Assembly: GCA_964482325.1 (NCBI GenBank)
Contig: CAYZXD010000005.1
Coordinates: 1 to 64,000, forward strand
DNA from: CAYZJV01 sp964482325
GTDB taxonomy: Bacteria; Spirochaetota; Spirochaetia; Sphaerochaetales; Sphaerochaetaceae
Reading direction: 5' to 3'
DNA length: 64,000 nucleotides
Shown here: piece by piece, positions 25,041-34,360 of the stretch
Layout: each line of letters starts with the position of its first letter
How positions within the stretch are numbered: the stretch's first letter is position 1
The notes under the pieces: model-generated
Seen by the model: only the letters and a program-made list of their open reading frames with translations
Databases searched by the model: none
What the model was told of the DNA's origin: nothing
Made by a program: the position numbers and the translations under genes

Positions 25041-26375
25041 ATGAATAATTATCACATTGGAAATTCAGAATATTTTCCGAATATCGGAAAAATCACTTAT
25101 GAAGGACCTGAATCAGATAACCCGTTGGCATTCAAGTTCTATGATCCTGATCGTATCATCGCAGGAAAACCGATGAAAGAGCACCTACGATTCTCTATCG
25201 CCTACTGGCATTCTTTCTGTGCAAACGGATCAGACCCATTCGGTGCACCTACGCTGAAATTCCCATGGGATACTGGTGATTTGCTGCAATCGGCAAAAAA
25301 CCGCGCTGATGCTGCTTTTGAGTTTATTACTAAAATCGGGGCACCCTACTATGCTTTTCATGATGCAGACGTTGCACCTCAGGGAACGAGTGCAACTGAG
25401 TATGTAGATAATTACCGCCTCATCGCGGAGTATCTTAAGGAACTGCAGCAGGATACCGGGGTAAGACTTCTTTGGAATACGGCCAATCTCTTTTCTCATC
25501 CCCGATACATGAATGGAGCAGCATCCAACCCCGATTTTTCCGTTGTCGCCCGAGCTGCATTACAGGTAAAAACTAGCTTGGAAATAAATGTTCTCTTAGG
25601 TGGTGCTGGATATACCTTCTGGGGAGGACGTGAAGGGTATATGACCTTGTGGAATACTGATACAAAACGGGAACAGGATCATCTGGGAACCTTCTTCCGA
25701 ATGGCCCGTGATTATGGACGGAAAATCGGGTTCACCGGTTCCTTCTATATCGAACCGAAGCCGATGGAACCTACCAAGCACCAATACGATTACGATGCAG
25801 CTACTGCAATTGCATTCATTAGAGAACAGGGGCTCGAAGGAGATTTCACCTGCAATATTGAAAATAATCACGCTACTCTGGCTGGGCATACCTTTGCCCA
25901 CGATCTTCAGGTGTGTGCCGACCACGGTATGCTCGGAAGTGTTGATGCGAATCAGGGTGATAGCCAGAATGGATGGGATACTGATGAATTCCCGACAAAT
26001 GTCTATGATGCAACACAGGCCATGCTGATCATTCTTCGTAACGGAGGATTCACCACGGGTGGATTAAACTTTGATGCAAAACGAAGAAGAAATTCCACCG
26101 ATCCTGAAGATCTATTTATTGCTCATATTGGCGGCATGGATACCTTTGCCCTCGGTTTGACCTGTGCACAAAAGATGATAGATGATGGAGAAATTGCTGA
26201 TTTTGTATCAAATCGGTATGCATCTTTCGACACGCAGGAAGGCCAAGCATTTGCATCCGGACAGATGACCTTGGCAGAGCTGGCACATCTGGGGATGAGT
26301 AAAGAACCAGAACAGATCAGTGGCAAGCAGGAGATGCTGAATAACCTGATTAACCAGTATCTCTTTTCTCGCTGA
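25041..26375 (+). CDS. xylA: xylose isomerase
   Basis: A 444-residue class II xylose isomerase. The catalytic histidine is H107 in YAFHDADVAP, WGGREGY lies near 193, IEPKP (metal and substrate ligands) near 237, NNHATLAGHTF near 276 and the metal-binding GSVDANQGD near 300. It interconverts D-xylose and D-xylulose in the cytoplasm, feeding XylB. The length and N-terminal extension match the long (class II) type found in Thermotoga, Bacillus and enterics. AAGGAG precedes the ATG. A 9-bp hairpin follows the gene. Confidence 0.97.
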   Translation: MNNYHIGNSEYFPNIGKITYEGPESDNPLAFKFYDPDRIIAGKPMKEHLRFSIAYWHSFCANGSDPFGAPTLKFPWDTGDLLQSAKNRADAAFEFITKIGAPYYAFHDADVAPQGTSATEYVDNYRLIAEYLKELQQDTGVRLLWNTANLFSHPRYMNGAASNPDFSVVARAALQVKTSLEINVLLGGAGYTFWGGREGYMTLWNTDTKREQDHLGTFFRMARDYGRKIGFTGSFYIEPKPMEPTKHQYDYDAATAIAFIREQGLEGDFTCNIENNHATLAGHTFAHDLQVCADHGMLGSVDANQGDSQNGWDTDEFPTNVYDATQAMLIILRNGGFTTGGLNFDAKRRRNSTDPEDLFIAHIGGMDTFALGLTCAQKMIDDGEIADFVSNRYASFDTQEGQAFASGQMTLAELAHLGMSKEPEQISGKQEMLNNLINQYLFSR

Positions 26376-26391
26376 AATAATTGTGATTTCA

Positions 26392-26419
26392 GGAGCAGTA
26401 TGTGATTTTGTACTGCTCC
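26392..26419 (+). terminator. hairpin after xylA
   Basis: GGAGCAGTA (26392-26400) and TACTGCTCC (26411-26419) form a perfect 9-bp stem with a 10-nt loop, 16 nt past xylA. The T-tract is poor (GCACTTTACC), so it could be a weak terminator or processing site between xylA and the rrf2 gene. A TATACT -10-like box (26440-26445) follows. Confidence 0.5.
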
Positions 26420-26463
26420 CGCACTTTACCTGTTTGTGTTATACTGCTTTTCAGGAGGCCCTC

Positions 26464-26871
26464 ATGAGAGTTTCTACGAAAGGCAGATATGCATTACGTC
26501 TGATGGTTGAATTAGCGAAACATCCCAATCATCAAATATCTCTACGTACTATTTCAGAAAAACAGCAGATCAGTCAGAAATATCTTGAACAGATCATTAT
26601 GTTGTTGGTACGGGCAGACTACGTCATCAGTACGAGAGGACCGCAAGGCGGCTACCGTCTTGCTCTGCCTCCTGAACAGATCACTGCAGGCATGATCATC
26701 CGATCCATGGAAGGAAATCTTGCCCCGGTTGCTTGTGTTGTTGACGGCTGTGATAGCTGTATCCGATATGGTGATTGCGAAACCCTCCCGCTTTGGCAGC
26801 AGCTGCATACAGCAGTAGAATCGATTGTCGACTCAGTAACACTTCGCGATCTCATAGAAAAAAAGGTGTGA
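26464..26871 (+). CDS. Rrf2-family regulator, probable Fe-S sensor
   Basis: A 135-residue Rrf2 protein with an N-terminal winged HTH (RVSTKGRYALRLMVELA, recognition helix SEKQQISQKYLEQI) and four cysteines at 91, 96, 99 and 105. In IscR three cysteines (92, 98, 104) ligate a 2Fe-2S cluster, so this is likely a cluster-binding or redox sensor, though the spacing C-x4-C-x2-C-x5-C differs. The start at 26464 follows AGGAGG; an upstream reading has none. No isc/suf genes are nearby. The neighbouring xylose and acyl-CoA synthetase genes are possible but unproven targets. Confidence 0.85.
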   Translation: MRVSTKGRYALRLMVELAKHPNHQISLRTISEKQQISQKYLEQIIMLLVRADYVISTRGPQGGYRLALPPEQITAGMIIRSMEGNLAPVACVVDGCDSCIRYGDCETLPLWQQLHTAVESIVDSVTLRDLIEKKV

Positions 26872-27006
26872 AATTGCCTATAGTATAGATTAACTATATG
26901 AAATTATCCTATTTATAATAAACAATTGACATTTTACCCCTTTTGCTCCACCATGATGTATTAGTACATCTGGTTATTTATCACTAGGTATTTAAGGGGG
27001 AGTGCA

Positions 27007-28758
27007 ATGCAGCACAGTTGGGATATGCTTGATGCATACCGAGGTAGGCTGTTTCATAAGCAGTGGCCATCAATTCCAGAAATGTTACGAATTACTGTAG
27101 AGCAGTATCCCGAACGCATTGCATTTTCCACGATTGAAGGGAAACACAAACACTCCATTACCTACCATCAATTATTCGCTTCAGTACTCGGAGTAGCAGA
27201 TTACTTGAAGAGACAGGGTATCGGTAAGGGAAGTACCGTAGTGATTAATGGGAAAAACTCACCCTGGTGGGCTATTGCATACCTTGGGGTACAGAGTGCA
27301 CAGGCAATTCCAGTTCCCCTCGACAATCAGATGCCCTCTGATAGAGTACTTGCTCTTGGTGAATTCAGCGAAGCACAAGCGTTCATTGGAGATCAGGATG
27401 TACTTGATAAACTATCTGATTCACCCTGGTTTCGCTCTGTCCCATTAAAACTCAGACTTCTGGGAAATGATGAGAGCCAATGGAAATCACTATCGTCTAT
27501 TCCTGAAGCATCAGACTTTTCTCTCGCCGAACAACTTCCTGATGCAGATGATACTGCAGCGATCCTCTTTACCAGTGGGACCACCGGAAATGAAAAGGGA
27601 GTGGTACTGACTCATGGAAACTTTATCAGCGATGTGTATCAGGCATGTGATCCCCAGTTTCTTTCAATCACTGAACATGATGTTATGTATGCCCTACTGC
27701 CGCTACATCATTCGTATACAATGACTGCGGTCTTTCTTGAAGCAATAAAACACGGGTGTGAACTATTATTTGGCCAAGGTATCGTAGTCTCACGGGTACT
27801 AAATGAAATGCGTATCGGAAAGGTGACCGTCTTTCTCGCTATCCCACTGCTCTACAATAAACTGCTTGCCGGTTTGATGAAAAAGGTCAGAGAAAAAGGT
27901 ATTGTAACCTATACGTTTATTAAAACACTCATGTGGATCAACGGTACAGTCAGAAAAACACTCCACCTCAATCCGGGAAGAATCTGGTTTCATCAACTTC
28001 TCGATGGAATTGGCATGGTTGATAACGTGGTATGTATCTGTGGGGGAGGTCCGCTTTCACCAAAAACTTTTACCCAATACCAACAGTTAGGTATTGATTT
28101 TGTACAGGGGTATGGACTTACCGAAACGGCGCCCATACTCACCTTGAATCCGAAAAAACACTTTAAAGTGAAATCGGTCGGAAAGGTGTTTCCTCTGGTA
28201 GAGATGCGTATTGCAGATCCGGATCTCTTCGGTGTCGGTGAAGTCCAGGTAAAAGGACCCAATATATGCAAAGGGTATTTTAAGGATCCTGACAATACCA
28301 GAGAACTGTTTACCGAAGATGGATATCTCAAGACAGGAGATTTAGGAGTTCTTGATAAAGAGCAGTATTTATATCTGCGTGGACGAGCAAAAAATATGAT
28401 CGTCACCGAAGGGGGGAAAAACGTCTACCCGGAGGAGATAGAAGATCTGTTTCAACTGTATGCACAGGTAGAACAACTGATGATCAGAGGGTATATTGCC
28501 AACAAGTCAGCTCGTGCAGAAGGTATCGAAGCACTCATGTATCCCAACAGTGATTACTATCAACAGCAGCATCTTGAAGACGATGCCATCAATCATGATC
28601 TTCAGAAAGTGGTCAGTGAAGTGAACCGAAAGCTTCCAGGTTATAAAAAAATCAGCAAGATTACCATTCTCGATAAACCGATGGCTATGACCAGTACGAA
28701 AAAGATTCAACGCTCACGAGTATCACGCACCATTGAGAGACTGCGAGGAATCAGTTAA
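27007..28758 (+). CDS. AMP-dependent (long-chain) acyl-CoA synthetase
   Basis: A 583-residue ANL-superfamily enzyme. The P-loop-like AMP motif FTSGTTGNEKG lies near 188-198, YGLTETAP near 369, GYLKTGDLG near 437 and the hinge and catalytic-lysine regions GRAKNMIVTEGGKNVYPEEIE (about 459) and the C-terminal TSTKKIQR. It activates a fatty acid with ATP and CoA. It resembles the bacterial FadD-like group often used for phospholipid or exogenous fatty-acid activation. The substrate chain length is not evident. GGGGAG precedes the ATG. The upstream 135 bp are AT-rich and contain TTGACA at 26927-26932 without a clear -10 partner. Confidence 0.87.
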   Translation: MQHSWDMLDAYRGRLFHKQWPSIPEMLRITVEQYPERIAFSTIEGKHKHSITYHQLFASVLGVADYLKRQGIGKGSTVVINGKNSPWWAIAYLGVQSAQAIPVPLDNQMPSDRVLALGEFSEAQAFIGDQDVLDKLSDSPWFRSVPLKLRLLGNDESQWKSLSSIPEASDFSLAEQLPDADDTAAILFTSGTTGNEKGVVLTHGNFISDVYQACDPQFLSITEHDVMYALLPLHHSYTMTAVFLEAIKHGCELLFGQGIVVSRVLNEMRIGKVTVFLAIPLLYNKLLAGLMKKVREKGIVTYTFIKTLMWINGTVRKTLHLNPGRIWFHQLLDGIGMVDNVVCICGGGPLSPKTFTQYQQLGIDFVQGYGLTETAPILTLNPKKHFKVKSVGKVFPLVEMRIADPDLFGVGEVQVKGPNICKGYFKDPDNTRELFTEDGYLKTGDLGVLDKEQYLYLRGRAKNMIVTEGGKNVYPEEIEDLFQLYAQVEQLMIRGYIANKSARAEGIEALMYPNSDYYQQQHLEDDAINHDLQKVVSEVNRKLPGYKKISKITILDKPMAMTSTKKIQRSRVSRTIERLRGIS

Positions 28759-28770
28759 GGAAAAAGAGGC

Positions 28771-29730
28771 TTATAGATTTACCACATGAACGGGCTTTCC
28801 TGCAATGAAAGCTCGGAGATTGTCGACGGCAATATTCATAAGTCGTTGCCGGGAAGCTTTTGAGGCCCAGGCAATATGGGGTGTAATGATACAGTTATCG
28901 AGGCCGAGAAGCGGATTATCACCGCTGATCGGTTCAGATGAAACGACATCAACTGCCGCCCCCGCAACCTTCCCCGTAATAAGTGCATCACGAAGATCGT
29001 GCTCATCGATTACCTGACCACGAGAAGTATTGATAATCATTACGTGATCCTTCATTCGGGAGATGGTTGACTGGTTGATCATTTTCGATGTTTTTTCCGT
29101 AAGGGGTGTATGCAGTGACAGCACATCAGATGAAGCAAGTACCTCATCGAAATCAGCATATGAACACATGTCATGTTCATCGCGCGGATCACGTGAAGGA
29201 CTGTATGCAAGGACTTTCATACCGAACGCTTGTGCCAAGGCAGCAACGGCACGACCGATTCTACCGAACCCAATAATTCCCATTGTTTTTCCTGCAAGTT
29301 CAATCAATGGGTAATCCCAGTAACAAAAATCGATCGATTGCGCCCAACGTCCTTCCTGAACACTTCGATTGTGGTGCCCGATATGGTGACAAAGCTCAAG
29401 TAAGAGCGCAAAAGTATATTGTGCAACAGCCTGTGTTCCATAACTGGGAATATTAGTTACCACAATCCCTCGTTGTGCAGCCGCTTCTGTATCAATCACA
29501 TTATACCCGGTAGCAAGTACTCCGATATAGGTAATGGAGGGACAGGCTGCCAAGATTTCAGCGGTAATGGGTACTTTATTGGTAATTACTGCCTGAGCAT
29601 CTCCTATGCGCTGGACAATTTGATCTGCATTGGTGCGATCGTACACCGTCACTGATCCCAGCTGCGAAAATCCCTCCCAACTCAGATCCCCTGGGTTTTC
29701 GGTATATCCGTCAAGAACAACTATCTTCAC
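28771..29730 (-). CDS. D-isomer 2-hydroxyacid dehydrogenase
   Basis: A 319-residue member of the D-2-hydroxyacid dehydrogenase family. It has the Rossmann motif GIIGFGRIGRAVA near 153, the catalytic arginine in NTSRG near 233, the glutamate in SSEPI near 262 and the histidine in TPHIAWAS near 281. Length and the LATGYNVID segment resemble glycerate/hydroxypyruvate reductases. The position after the second strand is Ser rather than Asp (AYSPSRD), which could permit NADPH. The start codon is GTG at 29730, with AGGTG upstream. It is convergent with the acyl-CoA synthetase gene, 12 bp apart, and divergent from the deaminase gene. Confidence 0.87.
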   Translation of the reverse strand: MKIVVLDGYTENPGDLSWEGFSQLGSVTVYDRTNADQIVQRIGDAQAVITNKVPITAEILAACPSITYIGVLATGYNVIDTEAAAQRGIVVTNIPSYGTQAVAQYTFALLLELCHHIGHHNRSVQEGRWAQSIDFCYWDYPLIELAGKTMGIIGFGRIGRAVAALAQAFGMKVLAYSPSRDPRDEHDMCSYADFDEVLASSDVLSLHTPLTEKTSKMINQSTISRMKDHVMIINTSRGQVIDEHDLRDALITGKVAGAAVDVVSSEPISGDNPLLGLDNCIITPHIAWASKASRQRLMNIAVDNLRAFIAGKPVHVVNL

Positions 29731-29852
29731 CTCTCACCTCTCATCTTTCGGTACTACGCAGTCTGAAGCACCTGAGGATACTCTGTCAATGCTCAGGATA
29801 ATTGGTTTTAAGAGTACTGACACCCATTATTGAACCATGATAGGATATACCC

Positions 29853-31139
29853 ATGAATACCCTTATACGGGATACGATACTCATACCAATGACCTCACCG
29901 GAAATCATAGTCGGATCCATTGCGATCAGCGGACGTTGCATCGTTTCGGTGGGTACGATTCCATCGGATTTTATCCCTGATACCATCATTGAGGGGAAAG
30001 GGAAAATTGCCATGCCGGGATTTGTCAATGCCCACACACACCTGAGTATGACCTACTTCAGAAACTTTCGAGACTCGGTTTCCAATTTGCAGCATTGGCT
30101 TCAGGAAATCTGGGCATTGGAAGCTCATCTGACTCCGCAGGATATCTATCCAGCATCGCTTCTGGGTATTGCCGAGATGATCGCCTCGGGAACAACCTGC
30201 TTTGCAGATATGTACTTTTTCCCGGAGGAAACGGCTCGAGCGGTGCAGCAGTCACAGATTAAAGCCAATCTCGGGTTGACTTTGTTCGGTGATGAGAAAG
30301 AATCCAATCGAAGAGTAACTGAATATCTTCCCCCATTACAAAACCTTCAGCAGGAATCGTCAGGTTTACTGAAAATTGATATCGCCCCCCATGCTGTGTA
30401 TACCTGTACCCCGGGAACTTATCGCATAGCTGCTGGGACTGCACGTGAGCATCACTGCCGGGTACATACCCATATCAGTGAAACAGCTCAAGAAGTCGCC
30501 GATTGCCTTACGATGTATGGGGAAACTCCGCTGATGCACCTGTATCATTCAGGCCTCTGCGATACTGAACTCTATGGAGCGCACGGAGTTCATCTCACCG
30601 AAACAGAACGAAAGCTTCTCGCTGAGCAGCATTGGTCGGTTGTACACTGTCCAAGCAGCAACTGTAAATTGGCAAGCGGCATTGCCTCGGTACCTGACCT
30701 GGTGCACGATGGGGTCTCTGTCGCTCTGGGAACCGATGGTGCATCTTCAAATAATACCCTCGACATGTTCAAAGAGATGCGTCTTGGAGCCATGCTCAGC
30801 AGTGCATCTACGGGAAAGCCACAAGCTGTCACCCCCTATGACCTCCTTCAGATGGCAACAATCGGCGGAGCACGGGCTCTTGGAAGAGATAAAGAGTGCG
30901 GCACCCTTGAACCGGGAAAAGATGCCGATATCATCCTCATCGATATCGAATCACCGCATATGACCCCATTGAACGATCCCTTCAGTGCCCTGGTATTTTC
31001 CGCGTCATCTTCGGATGTGCATACGGTTATCTGCGCAGGCACCACTCTTATGGAAAACCATGAATTACGTACTATCGACACACAGCAGGTTATCCGGGAA
31101 GTGAATAATCGCTGGAATACCCTGAAACAGGAAAACTAG
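29853..31139 (+). CDS. amidohydrolase, MTA/SAH deaminase-like
   Basis: A 428-residue metal-dependent amidohydrolase. HTHLSM at 61-66 supplies two metal histidines, followed by a further histidine in RVHTHISET, CPSSNCKLASG and GTDGASSNNTLDMF. This pattern matches 5'-methylthioadenosine/S-adenosylhomocysteine deaminases (MtaD) and related guanine or chlorohydrolase-like enzymes, which act on nucleosides in the cytoplasm. The exact substrate is not proven. AGGA lies eight nt before the ATG. The next gene, a membrane carrier, begins one nt after its stop, so the two are cotranscribed and probably related in function. Confidence 0.82.
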   Translation: MNTLIRDTILIPMTSPEIIVGSIAISGRCIVSVGTIPSDFIPDTIIEGKGKIAMPGFVNAHTHLSMTYFRNFRDSVSNLQHWLQEIWALEAHLTPQDIYPASLLGIAEMIASGTTCFADMYFFPEETARAVQQSQIKANLGLTLFGDEKESNRRVTEYLPPLQNLQQESSGLLKIDIAPHAVYTCTPGTYRIAAGTAREHHCRVHTHISETAQEVADCLTMYGETPLMHLYHSGLCDTELYGAHGVHLTETERKLLAEQHWSVVHCPSSNCKLASGIASVPDLVHDGVSVALGTDGASSNNTLDMFKEMRLGAMLSSASTGKPQAVTPYDLLQMATIGGARALGRDKECGTLEPGKDADIILIDIESPHMTPLNDPFSALVFSASSSDVHTVICAGTTLMENHELRTIDTQQVIREVNNRWNTLKQEN

Positions 31140-31140
31140 T

Positions 31141-32076
31141 ATGGTATTTATCACCTCATTTTCGGTGCTATTTCCGCTATTTGCAAAAATAGGAATTGGC
31201 TTTGCATTACGTCAGATTGGAATACTTACCGAACGGTCGTTGCGAGAACTGAATAATATGGTGTTTCGGGTACTTCTGCCCGTTCTGCTGTTTTCCAATC
31301 TCTATAAAACAGACTTTTCCACCATTGAATCTTTTAAACTTCTTTGGTTTTCGGTCATCCTCATTGTCACTTCATTCAGTAGCTACATGATCGTGATACC
31401 CAAACTGATCAGCGATAATGCAAAACGAGGAGTTCTGGTACAGGGTATTACTCGAAGCAACTTCATCTTTTTCGGTATGCCGCTTGCAACCACCCTGTAC
31501 GGTGGTACCAGTGTGGGTATTGCATCACTGATGGTAGGTGTGGTGGTACCTCTGTTGAATATGACCAGCGTGGTGGCTTTAGAATACTTTCGCGGCAATC
31601 GTCCTGATTACGGGAAAATCCTGCGCGGGATTCTGAAAAACCCGATAATTATCGGAGGAGCTCTCGGACTAGTGTGCACTATAACCGGCCTCCGGCTTCC
31701 TCAGGCGCTGGAAAATCTGGTATTTGAGATTGCCGGGATTTCTACCCCGGTAGCATTGATTGTCCTTGGTGGATCAGTAACGTTCTCCTCTGTACATCTC
31801 AATCGAAAACCCCTGATAATCGGCGTGATCAATCGCCTCATCATTCTTCCGGCGATCGGAATCACGATCTCTGTCCTTGCCGGATTTCGCGACCTTGAAC
31901 TGATGCTCTTACTCTCATTTCTTGCAGCTCCCTCAGCTGTATCCTCCTTCGCTATGGCTCAGCAGATGGATGGCGATGCCGATCTTGCCGGCCAGATGGT
32001 GGTGTTTACTACGGTATTTTCCCTGATAACACTCTTCTTCTGGTTATCGGGATTTATGGCGTTCACAAATTTTTAA
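31141..32076 (+). CDS. AEC-family transporter
   Basis: A 311-residue polytopic membrane protein with about ten hydrophobic helices and no signal peptide, of the auxin-efflux-carrier (AEC) family. Typical features are the paired N-terminal helices with GIGFALRQIGILTE and the NPIIIGGALGL segment near 168. Bacterial AEC members move carboxylates such as malate, malonate or lactate, but most are uncharacterised. The ATG follows the deaminase stop by one nt, using the AGGA at the end of that gene as ribosome site. Translational coupling suggests that it moves a substrate or product of that enzyme or of a linked pathway. Confidence 0.82.
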   Translation: MVFITSFSVLFPLFAKIGIGFALRQIGILTERSLRELNNMVFRVLLPVLLFSNLYKTDFSTIESFKLLWFSVILIVTSFSSYMIVIPKLISDNAKRGVLVQGITRSNFIFFGMPLATTLYGGTSVGIASLMVGVVVPLLNMTSVVALEYFRGNRPDYGKILRGILKNPIIIGGALGLVCTITGLRLPQALENLVFEIAGISTPVALIVLGGSVTFSSVHLNRKPLIIGVINRLIILPAIGITISVLAGFRDLELMLLLSFLAAPSAVSSFAMAQQMDGDADLAGQMVVFTTVFSLITLFFWLSGFMAFTNF

Positions 32077-32130
32077 TATTTTTTGTATATTTATGCAGTT
32101 TATGTAAACCTCATTTTTCAATACTCCATT

Positions 32131-32159
32131 TTGCGCGATACATAAATGTTATATATATG
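32131..32159 (+). promoter_or_regulatory. candidate gdhA promoter
   Basis: TTGCGC (32131-32136), 17 bp, TATATG (32154-32159). This would give a 5' UTR of about 130 nt containing a small ATTGC/GCAAT inverted pair. The preceding 50 bp after the AEC gene are AT-rich with no terminator hairpin. Confidence 0.45.
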
Positions 32160-32294
32160 ATTGCGTAAGGGCAATAAACTGCATCGCACGCACGCTTTTT
32201 CCGCTTCCCCTCCCCCTCTTTACCAAACTTTTTCAGCTCTCTATAGTGCACACGCAGACAAAAAATACTGTCGCACCACAACAAGGAGCATTCT

Positions 32295-33656
32295 ATGAGA
32301 GAAGTAACCGCATCACTGTTTTCCCAAGTAAAAACCACCGATCCGTATCAGGCGGAGTTTCAACAGGCAGTTCAGGAATTCCTCATTTCTGTCGACAAGG
32401 TTATCGATGATCTTCCTCATGTGGTCTACCATAAGGTGCTTGAACGGCTTGTTGAACCCGAACGTGCTATCCTTTTCCGAGTGCCCTGGACAGATGATGA
32501 TGGTGTGTTACAGATAAATCGAGGCTTTCGGGTACAAATGAACAGCGCACTCGGTCCGTATAAGGGAGGGTTGCGATTTCATCCTTCAGTAAATCTGAGT
32601 ATCATCAAGTTTCTTGCTTTTGAACAAACGTTTAAAAACAGTCTTACCGGATTGAATATGGGCGGAGGTAAGGGAGGCTCAAATTTTGATCCAAAAGGCA
32701 AAAGCGATACCGAAGTAATGCGGTTTTGCCAGAGTTTTATGACCGAACTGAGCCGGCATATCGGTGCTGATACCGATGTTCCAGCCGGCGATATTGGAGT
32801 GGGTGGAAGAGAGATCGGGTACCTCTTCGGACAGTATAAACGACTTCGTAATGAATTTTCCGGAGTACTAACTGGTAAAGGACCGCTCTGGGGTGGTTCT
32901 TATATCCGTCCGGAAGCTACCGGGTACGGCCTCGTATATCTTGCAGCAGCAATGCTTCATGATCAACAACAGAGCTTCGAAGGAAAAACCTGTCTCGTTT
33001 CTGGAAGTGGTAATGTAGCCCAATATACTGTGGAAAAATTGAATGCTTTGGGAGCTAAAGTGGTGACACTGAGCGATTCCTCAGGTTGTATCTACGATCC
33101 AGCCGGTATTGATGATAAAAAACTCGCCTATGTCAAAACGCTTAAGAATGTCACGCGTGGACGGATAGCCGCATATGCCGACACATTTACCGAGGCGGAA
33201 TACTTCCCTGTCCGACAACCGATGACGGAGAATCAGGTATGGAATTTCCCGGCCGATTGCGCTTTCCCCTGTGCAACTCAGAATGAAATTTCTGCAGTTG
33301 ATGCACAGCATCTTATTAACAACGGGGTGAAGCTCGTAGCCGAAGGTGCAAATATGCCCACCACTTTGGAAGGTGTTGAACTTTTGCAGGATCAGGGAGT
33401 GCTCTTCGCTCCGGCGAAGGCTGCCAATGCCGGTGGAGTAGCTGTCAGCGGATTGGAAATGGCGCAGAACAGCTCACGGATCAAGTGGACGAGTGAGAAA
33501 GTTGATCAGCACCTGCAGCGGATTATGAAGGGAATATACACCACCATTCGGGATACCGCGAAACAGTACGGAAGTGAGGGAAACTTTGTTGATGGGGCAA
33601 ATATTGCAGGATTTCTTCAGGTTGCTCATGCCATGATTGATCAGGGATACGTATAA
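32295..33656 (+). CDS. gdhA: NADP-type glutamate dehydrogenase
   Basis: A 453-residue hexameric-type GDH. The substrate-binding PYKGGLRFHPSVN and KNSLTGLNMGGGKGGSNFDP with the catalytic lysine lie near 93-134. PAGDIGVGGREIGY is near 163, and the coenzyme domain is seen in VSGSGNVAQYTVEKL near 236. It aminates 2-oxoglutarate with ammonia. Length and motif spelling match the NADPH-linked biosynthetic (E. coli GdhA) class. AAGGAG lies seven nt before the ATG. Its 3' end overlaps the convergent ABC ATPase gene by 16 bp. Confidence 0.96.
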   Translation: MREVTASLFSQVKTTDPYQAEFQQAVQEFLISVDKVIDDLPHVVYHKVLERLVEPERAILFRVPWTDDDGVLQINRGFRVQMNSALGPYKGGLRFHPSVNLSIIKFLAFEQTFKNSLTGLNMGGGKGGSNFDPKGKSDTEVMRFCQSFMTELSRHIGADTDVPAGDIGVGGREIGYLFGQYKRLRNEFSGVLTGKGPLWGGSYIRPEATGYGLVYLAAAMLHDQQQSFEGKTCLVSGSGNVAQYTVEKLNALGAKVVTLSDSSGCIYDPAGIDDKKLAYVKTLKNVTRGRIAAYADTFTEAEYFPVRQPMTENQVWNFPADCAFPCATQNEISAVDAQHLINNGVKLVAEGANMPTTLEGVELLQDQGVLFAPAKAANAGGVAVSGLEMAQNSSRIKWTSEKVDQHLQRIMKGIYTTIRDTAKQYGSEGNFVDGANIAGFLQVAHAMIDQGYV

Positions 33657-34360
33657 AAATCGCGTTGTATTTCAATGCACTCCTGATGTCCAAGTGACCG
33701 TTGTTCTCTTGGCGTCTTGAGTGCATAAGTCTGTACAATTTCCATCGGTCTCGATGAGAGACGCACTACCGTATCGGCCATAAGAAGTGCTTCTGGCACA
33801 TCGTGAGTAACATATACCGTTGTTCGCTTATCGGCCTTCCAGAGGGCAAGGAACGCTTCTACCAGCGACCAGCGTAAATGTGTGTCGAGACTCTGAAACG
33901 GCTCATCAAGTAACATGATATGCCCGGGATAGGCAAATGCACGCGCTATGGCCACCCGTTGGCGCATCCCGCCGGAAAGTTGGTCGGGAGTGAATCGGGC
34001 GTACGCTTCGAGTCCTACCATACGCAGAAATTCCATAGATCGCTCAATTCTCCTCTTGCGATCAGGATACCAATCACGAAGTGCCAATTCCACATTGCTG
34101 ATCACCGAATGCCAAGGGAGCAACCGCGGTTCCTGAAAGAGATAGCTGAAGGGACCTTCTTCTGATACTGCTTTTTCGATTATCCCACGATCACACTGCT
34201 CTAGACCTCCAATAAGCCTAAGGAGCGTGGTTTTCCCGCAACCGGAGGGACCGACAAAGGCTGTAATGGAACCTGGGGGCAGCGTTAAGGAAAAATCAAC
34301 AAGGACATCAAGAGATTTGCCACCGACAGAAAAAGATTTGCTTACCGAATTGATTATCAT
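33641..34360 (-). CDS. ABC importer ATPase, NitT/TauT type
   Basis: A 239-residue ABC ATPase with Walker A GPSGCGKTT (about 37-45), Q-loop FQEPRLLPW, signature LSGGMRQRVAIARAFAYP (about 128) and Walker B IMLLDEPFQSLD, then the H-loop THDVPEA. The Q-loop and signature wording is that of the nitrate/sulfonate/taurine/thiamine-precursor importer class. Its ATG overlaps the permease stop by 4 nt. It is the last gene of the SBP-permease-ATPase unit and converges on gdhA with a 16-bp overlap. Confidence 0.9.
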   Translation of the reverse strand: MIINSVSKSFSVGGKSLDVLVDFSLTLPPGSITAFVGPSGCGKTTLLRLIGGLEQCDRGIIEKAVSEEGPFSYLFQEPRLLPWHSVISNVELALRDWYPDRKRRIERSMEFLRMVGLEAYARFTPDQLSGGMRQRVAIARAFAYPGHIMLLDEPFQSLDTHLRWSLVEAFLALWKADKRTTVYVTHDVPEALLMADTVVRLSSRPMEIVQTYALKTPREQRSLGHQECIEIQRDFYTYP

